Source of the DNA: Uranotaenia lowii
Taxonomy: Eukaryota; Arthropoda; Insecta; Diptera; Culicidae
DNA length: 64,000 bases
Assembly: GCF_029784155.1 (NCBI RefSeq)
Contig: NC_073691.1
Span: 52,124,490 to 52,188,489 of the forward strand
Direction of reading: 5' to 3'
Every line of letters begins with the position of its first letter. Position 1 is the first letter of the stretch. The notes beneath the pieces were generated by a model. That model saw only the letters and a list, made by a program, of their open reading frames with translations, was not told where the DNA came from and made no database searches. The position numbers and the translations under genes are program-made. Below, one piece after another: positions 12,401 through 24,400 of this stretch.

Positions 12401-15400
12401 CAGCCTCGCCGGTGCCGTTGCGGTAAGTTTCTAGATGCTGACGCCTTCGTCATCGCTCTAATTGGATCATCTAACGGGTACATTAACGATTTTTAAGAAA
12501 TACAGCTTACTTTGCTCAGTTCATTGGATTTCGATACGGTCTGCATTAAATGCTCTTTGATACAACTGTCTTTGACAAAAAACTGATCTGCTAAACTGTA
12601 ATGGATCACTTGAACTGTAATGGATCACGGTTTGTACAATCGTCATACTCTTTCCATTACAGAACGCGTTACGAATACTACAGTCAGCCGTTCAAAGTAA
12701 ATCGCGCCCGTCACAGCATCCACTCTCGTAGGATTTCTAACCATCAGGGCATGGGCATAGCGATTGAGAAACTACCAAGCTAGAATCCCATCACTACCAT
12801 CTCGGATGGTTCATCTGCTTGCTTTTGATGCAGGAAAGATCGTAACTGAGTATGTGAGACCTATTAAGCCCCACACACGAATGAGTCCAGATTAGGGTGA
12901 TATCGCGCCCTAAGATCGCGTTACTTTTGAATTGTCGACACACTTCACTCACAACATTTTCAGCTCTTATATTTTGAAGTTGTTGGCGCCTTGAAACGAA
13001 CCTGGGGCCGAAAAGATAGCATGTTTTGCCGATTCCTCCGTATCTTCGCATTCCGGACAATATGGCGAGCTGATAAGCTTAAACCGATGAAGGTATTGCT
13101 TAAAGTACCCATGACCCGAAAGGAACTGCGTCGGGTAGAAGTTGACCTCTACATACTTCCGATTTACCCAGTCTGAAAGTCGCGGGATTAGCTTATGCGT
13201 TTCATTGATCCTGCCACTTGAGCATTGACGCTGCTCGTTGAGCTTTACGCACTCCTCTAACAGCCCTCGCTTCGTAACAGTCAACTCATGGTATACCCGT
13301 GCATATCCTCTATGCGCCAAAGGCCACCTGGGGTCTGTGACCTGTAGTCCGACCCTCACGCTTGTGCGATCCACGACAATAGTGATTACTGAAGCTACTC
13401 CACACATCTACCTTAGACTGGCCCATAACCAAAAAAATCTTTATATTCCACGCGGCACCCCCTAGATTGGTGCATTTAGGTGAAAAAATTACTTTCTGAA
13501 AGTTTCAGGTCATTTGGAAGAAGCACGAGCTGGCGCAAAGGAATTGAAATTTATATGGAGATTGTCGGCAAAATGTATGAAAAATTGACATACTTTCACT
13601 CTTTGTGTTCTAAAATATGTTTCCAGTATGCTAGAAAGCTCAGAATTTCAGGAATTGTAGTTCAAACAATGACAAACAAGTTTGTAGAAGATTGTGGCGC
13701 GATACGAGTTGACTGTGATGAGTTATCCGTAATTGAATGTGTGATTTTTTCGCATTTCATCGATATATCGTGAACGGTGTATAGGTGGATTATTAGTACT
13801 GACTTGATCGCATAGTCACACAATGAGAATTACAGATAGAAAGTTTGTGTCTTCGGCAAAGTTGTAGCTTATTTTATAACAAATATCTTTGCAAAAACTT
13901 GAAAAAAGGTTTGAAAAACTATAATCTGCTGCATTGTGCGACGACGCGATCAAGTTAGTGCGATTATTAGCCCATACACCGTTCACGATATCAGTGAAAT
14001 GCGAAATAAAAAATCGCACATTCGATTGCAAATAACTCATCACAGTCAACTCGTATCGCATCACAATCTTCTACAAACTTGTTGGTCATTGTTTGAACTA
14101 CAATTCCTGAAATTCTGAGCTTTCTAGCATACTGGAAACATATTTTAGAACACAAAGAGTGAAAGTATGTCAATTTTTCATACATTTTGCCGAAAATCTC
14201 CATACAAATTTCAATTCCTTTGCGCCAGCTCGTGCTTCTTCCAAATGACCTAAAACTTTTAGAAAGTCATTTTTTCACCTAAATGCACCAATCTAGGGGG
14301 TGCCGCTTAGAAAAAAAAGTTGTAAAAATCATCCCATACAAGGTTGGGCCAGTCTAATCTACCTCTCATCATGACGACTTGACGCATGACCTCTCTTCTA
14401 ACGACTCAAAATCCGACCTATCTTCGTAATGACTTGTGGTCGAATCTTCTGTCCATCTTTGAAGAATTTATGTTACCCTGATTCAAATGACTAATCCGAC
14501 GTGAGGAGCCACTCTACTCTGTTTCCTTCGATGTCTACTGCAGAGAAGGTAATTTTATCCTTTAACCTTAGCATACGACACTACTCGATAACTTTCCAGC
14601 GATTTAGTTATCTAACTTCCGCACGCGGGACATACGGCGGCCGTTATACAATCGTTTTTGCCCTGACCTTGTAGGTTCAACCTTGGGATCGGCCATCTGA
14701 GTAGAGATGCTCCCAGACGATACAATCAACTGTCACAATTTGCAATTCCCAACTTTTTGCAAGGCTATTATGATTCTGGTGAACACATCGAAGACTACAT
14801 GCCAAGTTCACCCTCTTACATCCTCTCCACACCTTGTCGTTGTGTTCTTATGTTAACTCCAAGTCAGACAGAGTGTCGAAGCCAGGGGTCCAAATCTGTA
14901 GAGAAGCATCCATTACCAGTCAAGTATTGGGTCATGTAGAACTTCACTACATCCAGTTTCCTACTCATCCAATTCCCGACGATCGGGATCAACTCGACTT
15001 GACATTTTGCAGGTTGCTTCAGACAAAACGGTCTGCTGAGTACTCGCAGGTTTATATCAACCTGTGGACACATCTGAGCTTTTGCAGATCCTATCGATAG
15101 CTTCCTGTCCTTCTACTGCTAATAATATCTTGGTATTTAATTGTGCATTTGGACACGATATCGCACGGTACAGCTGCAATTGTACTGATATTCCGGTCCT
15201 ATGCAAGTTCGATCTATTTGGTCAAGGTCCATCCAAATGAGCTACACTTGCGAGAAGACATCCTTTGCAACTCTTTGGACCATGAAACTTCGACGTAATC
15301 TAAATAATATTCGACATGTTCTAATCGGTTTCCTCAGGTATCACGGTAGTATAACAGAATCTAGCAGACGTCCCTGGCTGCACTGCTCAACGGGCGCATG

Positions 15401-18400
15401 GTTATGGTCCGGAGCATCTCGATGATTTTAGCTTGATCTACTGATGGCTGACCGGATCTCAAAAGTGAGCTTAGCTACCAAACAACGGCCTGCCGATTAA
15501 TAACCATGGCTTTACTTTTCGCTTCTTATCAGACAAACAAAATCGCTACTCACCCATGAGGGGTCTTTGTCTTCTTCCAATCGAAACTTCCACCGGATGA
15601 TTGCCAAGCGAGTGGTTATGTTTCGGCACCTGAAGTGCCATTTTTCTTTCGTCTTCCAATTTCCTTTTTACTAGTGGCATGGAAATGTCTTCGGCCTACG
15701 GCTTCTTTTCCGCCGGTGATGGTTCTGTTTGCTGGTGAGTCAGAAAAAACATCGTCCGCTATCTCATGTTGCCTAAAAGGGGGAGAAGGCAGAGGCAGTT
15801 TTTATTCGATCCATTTAGTAGAGGTTTTCGTATTGTCTCACGTCTTCACCAAACCATCTCGAATTTGGTTCGCAGTTTGTTGGCTTTGACTCCGAGAAGT
15901 AAGCGACGGACGGTAACTCCACGACGTTCAGCTAATCACAATCGCAATGACGAATTCTGGCGCTTAATTTGTTTCGTTCCACAGATTTTGTTTTGTTTTG
16001 CGGATTCTTGTTTATGTCGTCCACGTGTGCGTTTGACGTTTACACTCTTAACTCTAAACACTCAATTTTGGCTCGAATTAATACAATTACTACACGCTAA
16101 AAATTCAATAACCACATATACATAATTCTAATGCTACATAAACGAAGAATCGTAGGCAGCCGATTCATGAAACATTCAAAAACCTCTTTCCAAGGCAGCG
16201 ATCAGAGACATCAGTCTGGTCACCCTTAGGAGACCTTGATACTGCGCAAGCCAGAGCAATGCTTATTAACTCTATATCTAAAATATTAACTCCAGCGACT
16301 TCTGGAGAACTTGGCCGAACGCCAACGAGCCTTGGCAAAGCGTCTCTTTATCGTTCGTGTACCAGCTTCCAATTTTTTGCCTCCGCTAAGGTTACGTACA
16401 CAAAACAGTAGCTGAAGGACTAAAGTATTTGCTCAAAATACAAAATATTGAATAAATATTAAAATTAAAGAGGTTAAAATTAACGCGCGTTGCTTTTGAA
16501 TGGAGGGTTTTCTTGACGACTCCGTTTATGTTACTTCCTTTAAAAATGAAGATAAGTTCAACATGTCTTCCCAAAAACGGTTTCGCTTAACCCTCCAAAG
16601 CCGTTCGGGTCAATATGACCCGAAGCGCACATTTCAAACATCTTTATCATCATTCCAATATACTGATGAACTAGTAGTTTTGACAGACCAAGTATGTTCT
16701 ATGAAAATAATGATCAAATTAACGCCAAAAAACTAAAATTTGAGTTTTTAAAATCGGTTCATTGAGAAATGAAATACAGCTAAGCAAAGCCAAAACTGGA
16801 TGTCGTTTTTTTAAAGTAAGACTTTTTTCTACCGGAAGATCTGTCATAGCGGTAAAAACTTAAATTGGACCCCAACATATCTATACATTGTCGGATAGAT
16901 GGATTCTTGACAATTTCAAACATCTATGAAATAATTAAATACAGAAAAGCTGTCAGAGGTTATGAGTATTTTAAAAATAAAATTGATTTTTCGGACTTTT
17001 AACTTTCTGAACCAGTTTCTGAAAACCGGGTAATACATATCGACTTTATTTTGAAATGTTGAGTAATAAGAATAAATTACCTACACAATGAATATAATAT
17101 CATCAAAATCGGTTAACATTTACAGCCAGGAGAACGAAATCAAATTACAACTCATATTTCCCTGAAACGGATATTTAGCGAACGGCTTTGGAAGGTTAAA
17201 GAAGCGATTTGCTGGTGAAAACGGTCAGTTCCTCCCGCCCTGATTTACGGCTAACCAGGCGGAGGTCTTACGGGTAGGAAATGACATCTTTCGGTGATGT
17301 ATTGGGGTACCTAGCTTTGGCATTCCAATACCGTCTCTTGTCGGAATCCCCTGTGAGCTGCGTCCAGTCCACAGAGTACAATTTCTCTCGGTTCGTGAAT
17401 GGCAAGCGCTGCAGCGTTGAAGAGTCGTTTTCGGATATTCTTCGGTCTGCATGGTTCTGTTTGTGACCTTAATTTATAAAGGAGCCTGCCCTGACGGATA
17501 TCTACACACTCTTTACTGATTCAATATGAATTGTCGAAGTCGAGGAAGTTACTGCTGTTGCTCGTAGAGCAGGTTAGCAGCCTGATGACGATGACGAAGT
17601 CGACGACGATGTAGTACACAGACAATGTTCTGCGATCATAGCTTTAACAATATCTCTCATTGACCATTCTTTGGTAGGTTTTGGACTCAGATGGTCGGAC
17701 TACACGCACAAGACAAAATAGCTACACTAACTTAATTATAATGCTACAATGCCTACTCTTTCTACAGAGACCGTTACCAGATCTTCAACCTTTTCGATTG
17801 TTTCCTCTTTTTGCAGATCATTAGTTGAATGAGAGATTTTCTAATAGTCTTCAGCAAACAAATGAGTCTATATGATGCTGGATATCACTGGAAGTTAACA
17901 CCTTTGGAGAGTTCGAGTCGTCGCTTTCATGATCTTATGGTTCCGGTTTATTCCGGTGGTGACTCTTCCTAGTTTTTTTTCTGTTGTAAACTGTATGAAC
18001 TTTTTTTGGAAGTACTAGATCAGATGCCTTATCCTGAACGATGAAGAGATTTTTGCTTTGTTGGATTTTTTTTTTTCAAGGGAGTTCAACTGCCAGGGTC
18101 ATTCTTCCCTAAATTGCTTTGCTTTGTTGGAGACAAAGTAGAGGCGTTTTGCGATTAAGAAAAACCTCGTTTAATGAGGGACAACTGCGGCCATCTCAAT
18201 AAATAGAATTTTTGACTAGTTTTCGACAACAAATATGTAACAAATATGAGTAATGAAATTAGCCAAAAGGGTTTTCCGAGAGTTTTACCCTACTGGGCCA
18301 TTAGGGCTAGAGACTCTTGGAAACCTCACCTCACATAATCTTGTACTTCATAGTGGTTTCTAGGAGCAATAAAGTAATTTTCAAAAATAATCGATCAAAT

Positions 18401-21400
18401 CCCATCATTTCAGGCGCAGAGAATCCCTCAAGGTACGGGGAGAGCAGAAAACCGACGAAGAAGCAATGCCACCGCCGGCTAGCGTGGAATTCACCAGGAA
18501 CCGAAGCGACCTCTGCAAGGAAAACCTTCCCTCGGACATCACCAAACGGAACAACAGCAATAACACGGCCAACACAGCTTCCAAGCGGACTTCCACGGTG
18601 TTTGGGCGGGTGTCCAAATTCCGGCACCTGAAGGGAACCCCGGGTCACAAATCGACCCACATAGAAAACATCCGGAACCTGAGCCGGCAGATTCCGGGCG
18701 AATGCGATGGATTCGCGGCTAACTCCGAAAGGGTAGCGGTGCCAATCTCTGGCGCGGGTGGCAAAATTGCCATCTTTGAACTGAGCAAACCGGGCCGTCT
18801 CCCGGACGGAGTCATTCCAACACTAGTCAACGGTAACAATATTATGGACTTCCAGTGGGATCCTTTCGATAACACTCGCCTAGCGGTGGCTTGCGACGAT
18901 GGAACCGTGAAGATCTGGGCCATCCCGGAGGGAGGCCTCACGGAACCTACCAATGAGCCGGAGAAGGAACTAGTCGCGCATTCGGACAAAATTTACATCC
19001 TCAAGTATCATCCGCTGGCGAAGAACGTATTCCTAACGGCCAGCTACGATATGACCTTGAAGGTTTGGGATCTCGAAACTCTTAGCGAAAAACATTGCCT
19101 GAAGGGACACACGGATCAAATCTTTAGCTTTGCGTGGAGCCCATGTGGAACTTTTGGTGCTACAGTTTCGAAGGATGGAAAGATAAGAGTATATAATCCC
19201 AGAAAGTCGGAAAACCCAATAAGGGAAGGTAACGGTCCAGTTGGAACACGTGGCGCAAGACTGGTGTGGGCCATCGATGGAGAATACATCGTTGTCACGG
19301 GCTTTGATAAGTATGTTTTATCGGTTGAGTTATTGAATTTTTATTACTAACCTCTTGATCTTTCAAAAAGGGTTTCTGAACGCCAAATCTACGTGTACAA
19401 GGCCACCGATCTATGCTCTCCGATGGGCATGGTTGGACTCGACGTTTCACCGGCTATCTTGATCCCATTCTACGACGAGGACAGTTCAACCATCTTTGCA
19501 ACCGGAAAGGGAGATTCAACGATCTACTGCTTCGAGATCACCGAAGAGTCACCCTACATTTGCCCCCTGTCGCATCACCGATGTTCTTCGCTAACCCAGG
19601 GTCTTAGTTTCCTGCCCAAGAACCAGTGCGACGTTGCATCGGTGGAATTCGCTAAAGCGCAAAGGCTCACAAATGGTACGATTGAGCCGCTCAGCTTCAC
19701 AGTACCCCGGATCAAGAGTGAACTTTTCCAAGACGATCTGTTCCCGCCGACCCGGGTCCTTTGGGAACCCACTCTGACCAGCTCCGAGTGGTTCGGTGGA
19801 AAGGACAAATCGGCAACCAGAATCAGTCTGCAACCGGAAGGAATGGATACATGTGAGTCGAAAAGTTAGACACCTTCAAACAAGGTAGAAAACTTATCAC
19901 CTTTTTTTGGGGTTTATTTTCGTACAGTGTCCTCCATTCAACCGACAGTGACGACGCCGACACCGGCGAAAAAAAGTGATAACATTAACCAAATACTCGG
20001 TCAGCAGACGGAGTTCAACAAGGTGTGGAGCAAAGATCTGGTGCGGTCGAAACAGGACGAGGTAAGTGCAATTTTTTTCAGAGCTTTTTGCAACTTTTTG
20101 TGCAGAAAAAGAAACAGCTCGACAGAATAATAGAACTTTTGTTTTCCACTTTATTATTTTTCCAATGGTATTTTTTTTTCAATTTGTATTTTTGACTTGT
20201 CGTTGACAAAACTGTATTTGAATATTGACTAAAATTTTCTGAAAAGTTCATTGTGTGTGAAAGTAAAGATTGTAAACGCAGTACCCGATTGTAAATTTAT
20301 CACAGGAAAACAGCAGCATATTGTTATAAGCCATAGGATTGCGATGTATGATTTATAGGTTACGAATGATGAAAACTAACTTCCATTGAAACAATAACAA
20401 CTTGTTCGTATGGTAAAGAATTAAAAAAAACTGGAATTTGCAATTCCATCGGTTACTACCTTTTTTTTTTTTCTGGGGATTTTCAACCGGTTACTACCTT
20501 TAAAGCAGCAGTCCTTTCAAAGCGAAAAAATAGCTCCCGATTCTTTGTCAACTTAACTTGGGGTAATGACTGATTTCTTAATAGCCCCTCCATGCTCCAC
20601 ACTTATTTTCGACAAAGAAAAATGTTGTACTAGATTGTCGGAAGTATGTTTTCTGCTGTTAGTTTACCAACGTCGTTTCTAAAAAAAAGCTTTCTGCATG
20701 CACAGTATTGATTTCCATTTTGGATACGGAAACGGTGTTTCGGTCATATTTTATAGCCCATCGTCACTCTTAAGTGCCGGCCCCGGCCGTTTCTGAATTC
20801 GCCTACACTCCTTTGACCATTATAGCATTCTGAACGTTTACGTTATTTGTTGGGTTTAACAAAAGAATCATTCTACTCGAGCTTTGTGTTTTTGATTGAA
20901 AAAAACTGTTACATCAGTACCACACTGATGACGGAAAGTGCTTCTGTATATCGTCAGTAACCGTTTTTATTAATGAGAAAAGTAACTGTATACTCGATAC
21001 TCGAATGTAAATTTCTCAATAGAAAAGCACCATTCTGCCAAGGCAAACAGATTGCTTATGTGGCACAAAACATTGTCGTTGCAGAAATTTGCAAACGAGT
21101 TTTGCGTACCCAGTTAGATCCTATCCCCTCGTAACGGGCTTTGCGATACTCGATTGTAAATTGTCGGGAACTTATTTTTGCTTCATTTGTATCTAATTTT
21201 GCTTCATCGGCAATTCTTTTTTGCTTCATCGGCAACTCTTTTTGCCTCGTCTGCATCAGAAATAAAGTAGACAATTCAATATTGGATAAAAATTAACCAA
21301 TCTTTCAAGAATGATCAACGGAAGGATGATAACTGTTTTAAAGAGATCTGTTTTCGATCTGCCCGCAGATTTGTCTATCGAAATAGCTCCACCTTTCGAG

Positions 21401-24400
21401 AAGTAACAGACCTCAGAATTTCTTCGAGACGGAATTTTTCCTACTTTCACAATATTTGAACAACATTCAATGGGATGTAGTTTTTAAGAACTCATTGGTT
21501 GACGACATGACAGCATCGTTTTGCGATATAAATAGTTGCTGGTTAAATTAAAACGTACCCACATTCAAACCACATTCTTCACCCACCTGGAGTACACCTT
21601 CGCTACGAAATCTACGCCCGTGGAAGGGATCGCATTCTGCGCAGACTTCGGAGAAATCAAACCGATGAGGGGGCATCCATAAATTACGTAACGCTCCTAG
21701 GGGGGAGGAAGTAAACTCGAGCGTTACGAATTGTGACATATGGGAGGGGGGGAGGTGTGCTCATCGTTACGTAACGATTTTTTCCTTAAAATTTTCAGTT
21801 TAATTGCAGCTTTGTAGATGTCATGCAATTTTTGCTGAATAATTAGCAAACCAAAATCAGCCTAAAATTTGAAGTTTCAATAAGATTGAAAATGGATAAC
21901 CTTTGCTCTTTAAAGATTCTGAGATAGACTCTATAAAATATGCGTTGGATATCCGTGAAACAACCGTTGGAAAGCCGAATATTAGGTGCATTTACCCCCA
22001 AGAACTTAATCCAATCTTAAAACGCAAATATTACTATTTTTCTCAATTGATTTAAAAAATACAATTTTGGTAATTCCTACGAATATTACTAAGTGGAGTA
22101 TTTTTTGCATAACAAGTTATGCTCCTGGAACAAAACAAGGTAGATCATCAGTTAACACGCATAGAGCAACTAGTAATAAGAAAAATAATTTATTTTATCA
22201 GAGAGTTATCATCAATGAGTACTAAGAAGCGATTTGGATAGATATTAATGCCGTTTTTAAGAACGTTAAAATAATTTATGTTAAAATCTTTTCTTAACTT
22301 CGAAAATCAGTATTTAAAAGCATGAGAAGATGGGGGGGAGGGTAATTGTCAGCGTTACGTAATTTCCATAGGAGGGTACGTCGCTGCGTTACGATTTGTG
22401 CCCTCAGGGGGGGGGAGGGGGTCAAAAAAGTGCATTTTTTGCGTTACGTAATTTATGGATGCCGCTTGACTTACAACAACAGTTTAAAATAGCGAGCACA
22501 TGTATTGCGCTTGCAATTTAGTTTGCGAACAAATCCTCGAAGTTTCTGGACCTTCGTGAATTCAACACTTACTTCGAGCAACGTACCTTCATCGGTTTTT
22601 TGTATCATGAAGCAGTTGCGAATACTCCAGACACTTGCTGCGATTTGTTTGCACAGCATTTTCGCAAAGTCTTTTTAGATTCCGTTACATCCGAAAGCGA
22701 GTGCAGTGAAGCAACTACTCACGTTCTTGCTGATGTGATAAATTGTAATCCTTTAACAGTCCGTGAAGAGCTCATCGTGTCTGCTGCAAGAAAGTTAAAA
22801 TCTCTTTCGCACCAGGATCGGATGGAATTTCGGCTATTGTTACTGTCACTGCATCGAACCTGTGTCACTGCCTCTAACTCGAGTGTTCAATAAATCGTTC
22901 CAACAACGTTAGTTCCCTAACAAATGGAAAAGTTCGTAATTTGGAACAAAGCAGAGGCAGCATCTGGCTCCAAACTTTTTGAAATCGTTCTTACGAGTTA
23001 ATGTCGGGAAGATCAGTTTGTACGAATCTGCTTGAATTTGCATCATTCAACTGTGATTCATCAGAGAAGTGCAATTGCCAAATATGCTAGGAATGATAAG
23101 CCCCATCAAGAACTTTACGATCTAACTCGTTACTTCCGAATCAAACTCATCAGGCTTTGTATGAGCCACTAAGTGCAATGATGCGTATGTTCCTGGATGC
23201 TGAACATCTGCATCTTTTTCGTGGACTACGTCAGTCTGGATTATTTCATATTGTTTACTTTTAAAGAGTTCTAATGTTTTAATGGTTTATTATTAACTAA
23301 CTTATAACGTACAATTCGCTCATTTTTATAGGCAAGACCCTGTTAACAGTAGTAACAAGTTAATATGGTTGTTATGATGAACATACTAGAATCATCTGAA
23401 CCGAGACTCTAACTTCAACACCCCCTTTCAGTTGATGCCTTCTAATCTAATTCTAATCTAATGCTTTGAGGGGACGCCTTCCGGTACCCCCATGTATACC
23501 TTTTTTGCAAGCACACCATTAAGAAACGCAGTTCGGACATCCATTTGGTGTACCTCGTTGTTGTTAGCCACAGCCAGAATCGTCCGTATCGTAGTCAGCC
23601 TCGCCACCGGAGCAAATGTTTCTTTGAAATTGATGTGCTTTCGCTGCATGTACCCTTTCGCTATCAATCTTGCTTTATAGCGAAAACGGCCTCACATCTG
23701 CATCGGTCTTCAACATTTGCACGGGACAGAAATCGAGATAATCGGCCTTTTTACGAATTTTAAGTCTGGTTACGCTCCAACGACCTCAGTTCGTCTCGAA
23801 CCGCTTCAAGCCATTTGGTTTTATCCGGGGTTTTCTGGATGTCAGCATATGACGTGGGAACCTGAGGGAGATTTTCTACAGCAAAAACGGTACCATACGA
23901 TGTAAGAATATCTCGGAACCAACCTGTTGCCCTGCACTCCCTATTACTGGACCTAGGAGCAACCTCATTCTGAGTAGTACTCTTATTGAGTTGTAGAGGG
24001 AGTGGGAATTCTTCTTCAGTCGTTGAATCATCCGAAGTTATCAGATCCGAATCGTCTCCACCTAGTTCCTCCGTCGTTTCGTACAGCGGTTTTTCAGGAG
24101 CCTCGACAACTTCTTTCAATCTTCTCTCAATTTAACTGCTATTCCCCCTCTTGCTCTAATGACTGGGGAATTACTATCGGAATAGTCAGTTTTTCGAAAT
24201 TTACCTCGTCCAGATTATATTTGATGGGGAATGCCATCTCATTTCACCTCACAGCCCGTGCAACGAATGTCTTCCTTTTTTATAATCCTAAAAGCGGTAT
24301 CCATTAGGAGCATACCCAAGTGCATCGATGTCCAGTTGGGTCCAATTTTCCTCACTTTTGCTTAGGAATCCATGAATACGCCTTATAGCCACAAAATCGT

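Noticed and set aside
13480..14203. Two similar 70-97 codon ORFs on opposite strands as a gene pair
   Set aside because: They are the two inverted arms of one hAT-like MITE.
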